This document shows positions 44,201-55,700 of a DNA stretch of 64,000 nt, in pieces. The stretch is from Mesaphorura yosii. Lineage: Eukaryota; Arthropoda; Collembola; Poduromorpha; Tullbergiidae. How positions within the stretch are numbered: the stretch's first letter is position 1; each line of letters begins with the position of its first letter. The stretch lies in contig WIXG01000046.1 of assembly GCA_009869945.1 (NCBI GenBank), positions 62,001 to 126,000 of the forward strand, written 5' to 3'. Position numbers and translations under genes: made by a program. A model generated the notes under the pieces. That model did no database searches. It was given only the letters and a program-made list of their open reading frames with translations, and was not told the DNA's origin.

Positions 44201-46194
44201 TGCATGTCGTGCTGAGCGAGACCAAAGTGTGTACTTTTGGTTCAGTTGTTGGTGAACGCTCGAAAGGAAAAGGAGAGTCGACTTTCTTTGCTCGGCTCCA
44301 AATAATAACTCGCCAGTCCATCGCGGTACTGCCAAAGACTCCAAGACTGCGTCGTACCACAAGACTTTAAATTGAGACATCGAAAATCTTAAAAACTGAG
44401 CGTTTTTTGTTGCGCTGCTCCAAGACACAATTATCTGTCGTGTCTTCTCACTGTTGTGTTATTTCCTTTCGTGCACTCTAGCAAGAACCTCTCGTGAATA
44501 GCCCAACGAATCCAACCCAGTAATTACGGAGAATGCAATAAAGTTGTTTGTTAAGAAAATTGTTATATCCTGCAAAGAAGAACAGGCTCCATAATACACC
44601 AGATTAACGCCGTGCACGCACTCGTATCATCTTTTAAAGCGAAGGAAGTTCCACACTGGTTCCAATTTTCGTGAATAATAACAGTGATTGTGCGATGCAG
44701 CTGTTCTGAACAGCACGTAACATATTCATTCCTCAAAACCAAGTCTCGCGCGTTAAGCAGTAATAATTTGCCGGATTCACACAAATTGTTGCATCAAAGT
44801 CTCTTCTGGAATGTGTCGATGCACGTTTGAGTGGAATCTCCAAGTTTGAGAATATCAGTATTGCAGTTCACTGGTCCGTATTGCCGTGTTTTGTGCTGCA
44901 GAGAAATCCACTCGAGCATAACTACGTGACATGGACACTGGAGAAGGGATTAAAATAATGACGCCTAGGTGCTAAGTGGGAACCAAGAAAATTGTGTTTA
45001 GTTTACAAAAGAGACACTAAGCTCCACGGTTTTCGTCGTAAGCAAGTGCAATAATCATTCGCGCAGAAAGTGATGGTTTGCTGAACGTCTTACTGCACCA
45101 CACTACAATAGAACTTGAAACTCGGGTTCCCAGCAGATAAAGACGCAAAATAGGCTCCGAGTTGAAGAAATTGTTCCGCCTGATTGAGATGCGATGGAGA
45201 GGTAGTGCAGAGTGCCGAGTAGAATAGGAAACTCTCATCCCGGCGCTTGTGTCACTAATTTACAAATGTGCAACCACGTACAGAGGACACCCGCCTCATG
45301 TAGAATCTAGAAGAAAGCATCTGGCATGTTTTAAGGTGGTTCAGTAGCAAACAGCATGGACTCAGCTTAGTTTCTACATGAAAGTGAAAAACATTTGACA
45401 GTCGAGTCGGGTAGAAGCACAACAGCGCTGTGAAAAGTTTCATGAAATTTGAAAGGAAGAAATCGCATTAGAAATTGGAGTGAAAATCGCCACCTAGTCT
45501 CATACGTGCCTGATTGTATTGGCTGTCGTACAAAGGGTGCGAGGAGTTTACATTTCAACTTTCGCCTATTAATGGGAGTTCAAAAGAAAAGGAATTGAAA
45601 GTGTTACCCCAACAAAAAACGGAAATCTTAGCCGAGAACCGAAAGCAAGAGAAAATCGGATTCCAACTTTTGCTTACTTCGTTACCGCCGATCCTATTCC
45701 GTGGACAAAGTGTGTTTAGCAAAAGTCATACACACCCCACGACTCCAACTCGCTCGATCTTTGTCCCTGTCTACGGCACGAGCTCGCATTACATTACAAA
45801 ACTTTTCTCTTGAGCCAAATTCGCACTCGTGCTTGTGCTTCTTTGTTTTATTCTTCGTTCGACCAACTTTTCACGATGAGAAAGAAGGCACGTTTCGTAT
45901 TCGTGTATTTTAACTGAACATTTCCGTATAGTCATTCAAGAAAGACAAGTAAATAAATCGAATGAAAAAATTTATTTGGGTAACACGCCGTTGACACAAC
46001 CCACATGGCTTCGGAGCGGCCACTGCCGCCGTACCTCCAGCCAAGGCATCTGCTGATGAATGCATAAACAGTGTTGTAACTCGTCCCGACGCACATAACA
46101 CGAAACCCAGAAAACACATAATCGATATAAGCAAGTCAAGAATATTTGTTTTAACAAGAAACGGACCAGATATGTGTCAAGTCAGTTAGCTGCC

Positions 46195-46593
46195 GTGTTC
46201 TGTAACGCTCTACCGCAGCCACGCTACTGATCAATATGAAAGAGTATCGCTTGTGGTCCCGCAAAAAAGCCGGTTATCAACGCGTGAAGAATATCAGAGC
46301 AACACAAGATACAATATGTTGTTATTAACTTGCTGTGATCAATGTGTGCGCAAGCCACACATTGTTGAGTGAGTTTTCAAGTCGCAACGGACAGAAAAGG
46401 AAAGATTTCTAAGATTAGTCTAGTGAAGTGCGCAATTTTTCTTGGCGGCTCGTTTTTTACCCGCCATTTAAAGTCTTATTTTTATAGCGAGACTAACACA
46501 AATGTGTAATCGATACTTTCTGTACAAACATACTTAAACTTCGAGTGATCTCAGCACAACGGAAATTAACACTTATAGACATCGGAACAGCAA
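46195..46593 (+). promoter_or_regulatory. Presumed 5' UTR/promoter region of exon 1B
   Basis: If exon 1B is a first exon, its promoter and leader should lie here or just upstream. An arthropod-type initiator match (TCAGTT) sits at 46182-46187. A TTTTTATAG stretch at about 46480 could be a weak TATA-like element. Neither is strong, and short upstream ATGs are present. The placement is inferred from the exon, not from a clear core promoter. Confidence 0.25.
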
Positions 46594-46795
46594 ATGATTT
46601 TCAAGATGTGGTTCTGGAAAAGTTGTTTGCGCGTAATTCTCGTGATAGTAGTTGCCTTATGGCCACTTTCCATTGCACCACTCATGGTTCTGGCCTGGGA
46701 CTCGTCCGACGTGGACGGAAGCTCGGGCGGCAACAGCATCAACACTAATGGCAATGGAATACCTTGCTGCTCTCATCGGCTGCGACATCATCGAG
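46594..46795 (+). CDS. Sema2a: Semaphorin coding exon 1B: signal peptide exon
   Basis: This exon encodes residues 1-67 plus the first base of codon 68 and ends in phase 1 at GAG|GTAAT. A basic start is followed by a hydrophobic core (residues 14-33), with a likely signal-peptidase site after VLA (34/35). A Gly/Ser/Asn-rich linker then leads to a PCC motif and a His/Arg-rich stretch just before the sema domain. I recall a similar Pro-Cys-Cys in insect Sema-2a, which favours this as the ancestral first exon. The first ATG has C at -3. A second in-frame ATG at 46606 (Met5) has A at -3 and may be the better start; either leaves an intact signal peptide. Confidence 0.75.
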
Positions 46796-49700
46796 GTAAT
46801 TATTGAAGATGGGTTCTAAGATTTCATGATGAAAAACTCTTGCTTTAAGATTTCGACTTCGTGGAAGAAACTTTAACAAGGTTGGCTTTCCGGTGACAAA
46901 GTACAGTCTTGATATTTCTTTGTGCAAAGGTTGTAAATGTTCACAAGAAGGAACAAGAGGCTTTTTCCCACAACTCAGCAACTTTGTTGTCGCTTTAAGG
47001 GTGCCAAGGGCATCTGCTTCCTTTCCCTTGCTCGTTCGATAGTCGTTTTGTTATTTTGTACTGGCGAGGGATCAACCTTCATCTGCCGGCCGAACTCGCG
47101 GTGCCGTTTTACAATGACAATGACAAAGAATCGAATTTAAAATTATGGTAGCCTGACTCGAGCACACCCATTCCATTCTGACTACGAAATGAAACTGCTT
47201 CTGCTCTTTTCATCACTTTACTGTTCGTGTTTGCACGTATTCTTGAAGAACCTTCTATTTATTACAAGAAATTTTAGCTTGTTCAACTTCTGTCCTTTGC
47301 CCGTTCCGCAGTTGTTGAAATAAACGAACCAGAAGACAACGTCGGCGTGGATTGACCATTGTTGGCAATAAACGTTGAGCGACTAGATTTACAAGTGAGA
47401 AAATCTCAGCCTTTTCTGGCTGCAATAAAACTACATTCCGACAAAGACTAACATTTTAAGGTTTCTCTTCGTTTGAACTAGCAGCACTTTTCAAATTCTT
47501 CTTGCAGCGCCTTTGACTTTGTTTGAACTTACAATTTGCTAAGTATTTAATACTCGCTCTCTTGCCACTGCCATAAATCACACTGAAATGAGGTTTAAAG
47601 TGTTCGCAGCATGTTTTCAACTCTGTGTTTTAATTAGGCTTTTGTGAGGCAATAGATAATCTGTTGTAAATGGATCGGAGACGCATACCGACAACAAAGA
47701 CACCAAACTTCAACGGAACCGGAGGAGAGTTCCACAAGTGTTAATATTTTAGTGAAGGCACAGTGGAGCTTAGTGAGAGTCAAAGGACGAGCATTGAAAA
47801 ATGAGTAAATGATAAAATATGCAGGAAGATAGAGACTGGAATCTTGTTTCCGTACGCTCCGTATACGTTGTTTCTTCTGTCTCGTCTTTCGCTCCCTACA
47901 GACTGCAGAACAAAAGACTTGACGCATTGTAATGGCACAGCGAAGCGCGGAGAATAATGTAAGCAAGAGAGACACGTTTAAAATTTTAGTGAGCTTGAAT
48001 TATCTTCGTGAAGAGAATTCTAATGCCCTCTAATTCCTTTAATTCATTGAGTTCAACTGTTAAATTAGATAAAACAAAAAAGGTGCTCATGTTTCCACAT
48101 AAATATACGGCCCAAGTCGTCGTCAAAGTCATGTTGGGGTTCACGTAAAATTCATTCGTTTAAAAGTAGCTTAAAAGCTCTTTTACTGCACACGTGCACG
48201 GTGCACACAAAGTAATGGTAATATAATCTCTCGCTTCATGCTGAAAATGTCTTCCGACTGCAGAGCAGAACCTGCTAATAAATGGTGAGGTTGTGTACAT
48301 TTGTGCAAGATCAAGTTCTTTGCTTGTCACTGGTGCAAACCCTTTTAAAGGCTTAAATGCAATGTGGACTTTGCAGCACCAGTCAGTTTACTGCTGGTTT
48401 CCAGTCTTCGACAGGTTTCTCTCTCTGTAACATGGTCATGACTGTAACATGAATCAGTGTCCAGCAATCCGAATGAATTTTGTTTTTTTCTCGGAGAAAT
48501 ACGACAGAGTCATAACCATTCCAGCTCTTGTTTGGTCCGAAGCAGTTTCGGAACATAAAATCTGAAACGTCTTCGCTACTCTTATACTTCATAATCGTCA
48601 CGTCCATGTCGAGTCACAGCGTACTTTCACTGCCACTTTAAATCAGAAGTTTTCATATTATCATTATTTCGTCTGCAGTCGTCGGATGTTAGGCGTGCTC
48701 CAAAGCACGCAGTTGGTTGTGAGCAGTGAACTTTTTTAAACTTCCAAGATTTATATCCGATACGGACATACAAATCTATCATAAAGAAACTTTGAGATTG
48801 TGGTTGTGATTTGCTGTACACAGCACAATACACTTTTTATTAATATTTTTCTGTGAAAGTAGTAAACTAAACTTTGGACAGGGAGCCGTGCTTCTTATAT
48901 TTTTCATGTTACTTTCTCAGCTGTCAAATGTTTCCTCGGTTCTCGCTCTCATTCGAAGGAAGTACTAATACTTTTTTAAGTTGGAGCTGCCGAGAGTCGA
49001 GATTCCATTTTTCCATTTCGGCAATGGCACTCCGTTCTCGTACTTGAACGAGCAGCGTACAACGTTCCAGTTATTCACTCTGGTTTCACTCACTTCACTT
49101 TCTGACCAGATAACAAATCTCATGAACAATGCTGGAGAGCCGATAAGCTCAACAGTTTTTGCTGTTGTGGCACAGGCCACAAGCACGAACCAAATATTTT
49201 GTAGAGCGAGAAAGTGAAAAATAGATGGACAGATCGCAGATATGTCACAATTGAAAGAAGAGAAAAAACAGAAGCGGAAAAGTTTCCGACTTGAGTAACT
49301 TTTGAGCACAACTCGTGCTGAACACAATGAACAGCGGCCGTTATTTGTATTCTGTGGAGCAGAGCAACGTCATACTTACTCTCTTGTGCCCGGGCAAAGG
49401 CCTCGCACGAACTTTCGCACTTTGCTCGTGGTTGCTCCTCGTCAACGCTGGTTTCCTGAACTCGGCATGCACAGCACAACGAGATAGGAAGCTCAAATTA
49501 AGGTGGACAAAGTTCAAGTGGCGGAACTAAACTCCAGAATTTTAAATCAAATTGAACAATGTCTCTTGTGTCGAAGCATAAAATTAATGCGAGTCCGCTG
49601 AGGCTTTAATTTATTGTTGTAGCTCATGCCAAAGACAATGTCCGACTACAAACACTCTTGGTCTCAACTCCAAACACATGAAGCCCCTGTCCCTGCATGG

Positions 49701-52700
49701 CTCCGCGTGCGCCAGTGAAAGTTTTCCAACACCAGTTCATGACTATGAATATTGATTTGACAAGTAACTAGTGAGGGGCTAGTGACTGATGTCGGAGGTT
49801 TTATTCCGAGCCACGTCCATGCTATGTAACTTTTAATCGGATTCAGTTCCAACAGTCGCCAATTCACGCATGGCGACTGAGCTAGCCAAATGAAATATTC
49901 CTTAAGTTCTTTTTAATTGGAGTTCCTGACGTCAAGAAACAGTGAGCAGCCTAATCCGGCTGAATTGCAGCAGCATTGATTAGCCAAGTTGAAGTTGCGA
50001 GTTATAGTTAAGGTACTAAAACTTTTGGCCACATGATTTCTTGTTTGGTAGTTTTGATTAGACCGAGTCGAATCTTAAAATTGGATACGAAAAATAAAAA
50101 TAGAGCACTGGTTACGGGAGACTTCGGAAATGAGAATTGATGACTCTACACCGGTTCAGGACTGTCTTTCTAATGCAATTTTTGTACGTACAAACAAACG
50201 TCGTCTCCACTTGACCCAATGTTTCGGCGAGGTTGGTATAGAACTGGAAGTTCGATACTACATTGTACATTCCTTTCTGAGCATTTCTCAAGATAAATTC
50301 AAATTATGCCACTTCCAGAGGCAAATCCAATTTCAACTTTAATCGATCTCACAAGTCAAGTCACAACCGAAGAACAACAAAGTAAATTCCTGGTTCTTGC
50401 AGTCGCCCCATCGAAAAAGTCCAAGCGTCTACGTTGTGCTACAGAAGGGTAGAAAATAATACGACGTTAAAACAGGAAAAACCTTTTTATATTCCCTTTC
50501 ATGCACCCGAACAAACGTATTTCGTGTTCGTGCACCGCTTCCATTGTCTGGTTCCGAAAAAACTACTTGTATTTCTTCCTTTCTTTTAAAAGTATTTAGA
50601 TTCTGCGGATAAGGAAAGGAGAGACAATCAAGTAGAGAACTTAATGACATTTTAAATTGCTCCCACATAAAAACGAACCGTGTCTACGTTCTGTCGACTC
50701 CACGAAGCTGGCCACGAACCGTTTGTGTAAAAAGTGGAAACCTTCCCAATCATGCACTCTTCATGGCTTTAATGAATTCAGCACGACACTGAAACAATGC
50801 TTTGGTTCAGGAAAATCGAAAGCGGGCTCGAATGAGCTTTCATGTTGAACACGTGCACCAGACTCGTTCGTTCCATTTTGTGGAAGTACATTTTGCGAAT
50901 TCAAATTTGAGATCCAGCTTTATCGCAAGTGTAGACGGGTTGAGGTTTTGAAGCGTGGTGGAGCGATTCGAGTTCAAATGTAATGTTCCTTTGAATCGTC
51001 TGACCTAAGGAAGATGGAATAACGCTAGAATTGATACTTTCTCCCGCTTTGGAGTTCGACTTGAAACTACGACCTTAATACCTTTCTAGGCCATTGAATT
51101 TTATCTCGGATCTTGACAGTAATACGGAATAAGAATTGGGGATAGAATAAAAGTACAAATGGAACCTGAATTGAATTGAACCGAATTTAGTTCTCCGAGT
51201 GCGAGGTTGCTCGCTTCAAAGGTCAAAGATCGATTCTCGAGAATGGCCCCAAATCCAACGATATTCATGAGCAGAATTGTTAAAGAGATTCTTGTTACTG
51301 TACTTATGGCTTTGGATTGTGGAGATAAAACGCAGCTCAGGAATTCCGAAATAATTGGCCATTGGTTTCGCCAAAGAAATTCGCCGTCCAGAAAAGGCAC
51401 AACCTCGCTAATGAGTATAATTATATTTCAGTCCGAAAATGCGAATCGCCGGTTGCAATCGTTACGTTTGGTATAGAATTGTAATTAGAACCTAGCCAGA
51501 ATGTGGGTTGCCTCAGCCAGTTAATAATTCTACGAGCGGGCCAATGAACTCATCAATACTATCAGAATTCACTCTAATTAAGGTTGTACATGGGCATGAA
51601 GATAGAAGAGCAACTAAATTTATTTTTAGTAAAAAATTAAATGTATGCATTATTTATGAACTTGGCGTGAGTATTTAGCACTGCATTAGAGAATTTGTGT
51701 TTATCGCTCAAACAAATCGTTTTGACCGAAGTTCTACATTTCACAACTAATTTCATCTTCCTCGCAGAATGTGCTCGCTTTGTCTGTGGTTCGTGCTGTA
51801 CTTCGATAATTGAGGTGGGTTTTATTAGGATGTCTAATGGTCAGGGAGGGAAGCGGGCAATGTTTTTCTCTCTCTCGTTCCATAACACATTTATCTGGTA
51901 GACTGGCAGAGCCACACGGAACGGACGTGAATGTGTTCCTGGTTCTGGTATTACTTTGGAGCACGAATCGGTTCATGTAGTTAATTACGAACTTCAATTT
52001 GGCAATAGTCGGGGAAGCACATTCAACTCCGGTTCACTCAATTTAAACATTATGTTTTTTATATTGACTATGGATTGACCACGCAGTACATATGTTTATT
52101 AATGAAATCGATATGCACTATGGAACGTACTTCGCGTTTAATGGGATTTTACTCTCTACTTCACCACATAATAGTATTTTAATGTCCGCCTCCTCCACTC
52201 TTGTCGATATCCCCACAACATGCACACGCTGTAAAAATCGTGGCATCGCAGACGGCGAGGAAAGTAGCCCGGAAAAAGAAAAATGGAAGAAAGCTCTCAT
52301 AAAATTCGATTTCTGCAGGAAACATGGAAAGGCGGTTCCCCTCAGCAATTTATTCCAAGAATTCTGTGCAATATTTCGATATCAGGGGCAAGTTCCTATG
52401 AGCTATGACTAAGTTGGAAGTTTGCAAATGTGTTCCAAATTGTACCTTGCAATTTGTTGAGCACATGTTAATGGTCACCAATTTTTGCAATAAATTTTAT
52501 TGGTTTCGGACCAGAAGTTCATGGCGTGCTCGTGCAAAACCAAAATCTCCTATTAGCTGAGCATAATACTTTCAGTGTTGACATGTTCTCTTGTTTGCGG
52601 TGGCGAGTCTCGATCAAGATAGAAAAATCGTAGCAAAGTCCGACCACCTTCGCCTACAAAGTTCAACCATTAATCTAGATAAAGTGGAAGGTCTTCTTAC

Positions 52701-55700
52701 TTCGAGTAAAGAGAAGTCAGGTGAAGAAACCCCTCCAACTAAACATATTTTTCACTTACGCTTTGACAGTCCTTATTTGTAACGTTCATATCGTAGCTCA
52801 GAATGTAGCTCCACATTTGTGCCGTACATACCTTCACTTTATATCGACGTGATACGTAATTTCCTAGATTCCGGAAGAGGCTTTCCTGTTTTACCTTTCG
52901 CATCGACTTCGGCGTGTCCTTGTCCTGCTTGTATATCTTTTTATTGGTAGAATTTTTAATTTTGTTGGTGTTGAATTTAACAACATTTTGTCGACAAGAT
53001 TAACTACTGCGAATTCTCAAATTCATGGTAGTAATTTATGTTGTGTGAGAACTAGGGCCTAGCTGGAGCGCAGCATGGTCCATTGTAATCTCGAGTAGCA
53101 TGCATCATGATTGATGGTGCCCGATGAATGGTTCATTTATAAACGCTTCCTAAAAGCCTGTCCTTTAGCATGTAAATTGTGATACTTCTTCTTGGCAGAC
53201 AATTCATGCCAAAGTCTCTTCGTGAAGATTTTATAATTTATGATAGGATACACGAATTCTTGAATGTAAAATACCCTTTTTACATTCGAGTGGACACGTT
53301 GCTGGTATTGCTGTTTACATAATTAGCGAAGTTAACTGCTAATATTCTCCGTGATTTTGGCATAACCTACAAATTATTGGATCCTGTGGAAAGACGTAAT
53401 TGAAGTCTTTCTGCTCTTTAGGAAAAACCTTCCACCTGATTCGGACATACTTTAAGTTGTGTCTCTGCCTTCCAGCATTTATGCCTGGCAAATTTGAAAT
53501 GTGATCATTGTTCAAATGAAGTATGGTAAAAATCCCTCTCGCTTGAGCTCAGTCCACATATGCGCATTACTGTCATGCTCACATAAGGTTAAAGCATACT
53601 AAATGGAGGCGAAGACCGTCGCCCGGTGAAGTAATAAATTTCGGAAAAGTTACATGCAAGATGCAAGTAACATGCCATGAACTAATGTAATTTATATACC
53701 TAAGGCGTGTGAATGGAAATAAAATATGATGGTCTTCTGCGCTCCGAGTGGATGAAGACGTTCAATTTTTTAGTGTTTGCTGCTTTCATCGTCTTACCTA
53801 CCTTGTACTATACGAGACGTATTACACGTTATTATGCGTTCGCGAAGAAGATGAAGAGGACAGTTCAGACTCTCGCGTCTGAATAAATCAGCTTCTCCAT
53901 TATGTTCCATTCTGAATTAGCATTAAAAGGGAAATTCCTTCCTCCAGCGCAGCATATTTCATGCGTATCGCGCATACCATCTTTGTAGATCACCGTGCAT
54001 TCTCTGAACCAACAACCAAGTTCACATTCTTTCTGTTAATAGTTCACTGAATTTTAGTTATTTTATTACTCTCGTGTCCCATCTTTTCCTACCGAAACCT
54101 GGCATCTCGTGCTTATTCATGTGCAAGAAATACAGTTATCTCAAATGCAAACGAGATAAGTGCACTTTGAAAACTTGCATTTCAGTCGTTTAATGTGACA
54201 GACTGGACAATGTGTAATATGGATGGGCCATTTGCATTGGATTTCCTTTCGTTGCATAATTCTATTACAGTTGCGAAATAATTCATGAGGGGGATAGTCA
54301 GCTCAATGAAGAAAGAATATAACTGATAACGACAACACTTATCTCGACAGGTTTTAATGGCAAGAGCACATTGCTGGAGTTCCTTTCGCTTCATCTCGTG
54401 CGTTAATGCATTAAAATATCCATTTTTCCACAAAGCGTGAGATTAAATTGAAATTAAGTGAATACGCTGGTTCCGTATTCTTTCGCCTGTCATTGTATGA
54501 ACGCGACTGCGTAATTTATGATTTGGTGTAATTTCTAATGACTCTCTACGAACATTGCGGTGCCAAGAATAATATTGAGCCAAGCCTATGCCGTCCCTGA
54601 GCGGCTATGGTTGATAAGTTTCTCGAGCAATGGGGTTCTCTAATTTATACCTCACCTTCTAAGACTTGCGTCCAGCGAGCCCTAGAAAGAAAATTTATTA
54701 GCTTAGAAGTCCTCGTACATGCTGGCCTCATAAATAATAAGAATTAATTTCCATGGTGCTTGTCATCTCGCGTGTGGCTTCATGGAAGCATCACTCCCAC
54801 GTCCTGCTTGCAAGTTTAAAGGCTCTGGTTTATAAAGTTATGTCGATATTTCTCCTACGAAGCCTTTTCATTTTAATGATCTTATCAGGTCATTTTCGTC
54901 ATAATTGGATAGCCAAATACGTAGTGGACTGACTGCTGGACTTCCTTTGCAAAATACAACTGTCAGTGTATTACATATCGAGTGTCAGTGGATTGAATCG
55001 ACAAATTGCTACATGGCCTCGCGTAGGAGAGCGAAATTGAAATTATATCATGGCCGATATGTAAAGGTACAATTGTCCATTTCTCAGCCTGGTCAAAAGT
55101 CATTAGTCATCCATAAATTATTGTTAAAAAGGGAAATAAGATAAGCAAGAGAATAAATTCGGAGCAACTTTTCTTGAGGGAAATAAGTAGAGACATGGCT
55201 CCCTGCTGACCCCGTTTGTATTTTTCTCTACAGGGTCTTTCTAAATATCCTGCTGAGACAAAGCTTATACTTCTTCGCCTGTCCGTGCCTCACACTCACA
55301 CCAGTCCACTGCTTAACGACATGGTAGTAGTGCAATTATCTGTGTTACACGAGTCTCACTTTCCCTAGGCCATTTCTCATAGCACCAGTCATGTGTCTAG
55401 TAAAATGCACACTGCGGATTTACGGGCTGAGTTCTTGTTGCTGTGCTCGAGTCTCGAGCCCGCATGAGTCAGTTGTTCGGTTTTAGTTGAGACCCAAAGG
55501 TGAGTCGGTTTGAAATGAATATTTAAAGCCGGTAACCATGTTTGTACCTTGTATACCATAATTTGCTTTTGGGAGATAAATAAGTCACAGGTCTCGAAAA
55601 CGAAAGGGCAGTCTGGGAAATTAAACCAGCTCCAGTGCAACGTAACATTTTACACAACAAAGTAGAAAGGGCGTTTCGTGATTACTTTCGTCTTTCGGTT

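Larger units (their letters stand above)
26299..46593 (+). other. Region between candidate exon 1A and exon 1B
   Basis: A 20.3-kb AT-rich stretch with no confident gene. If exon 1A joins exon 2, this is part of a 30.6-kb intron. Contents worth marking are the minus-strand frame at 37342-37720 and a tRNA-like/SINE-like patch near 41200-41290. The rest shows only short chance open frames. Confidence 0.6.

Noticed and set aside
51101..51476. Open frames on both strands around 51.1-51.5 kb
   Set aside because: Mirror-image openness with no recognisable motif and no splice partners.
52216..52350. CTRCKNRG segment suggesting a DM (doublesex/mab-3) domain
   Set aside because: The required histidine and the later cysteine/histidine spacing are missing, and the frame has no splice context. 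Probably coincidence.
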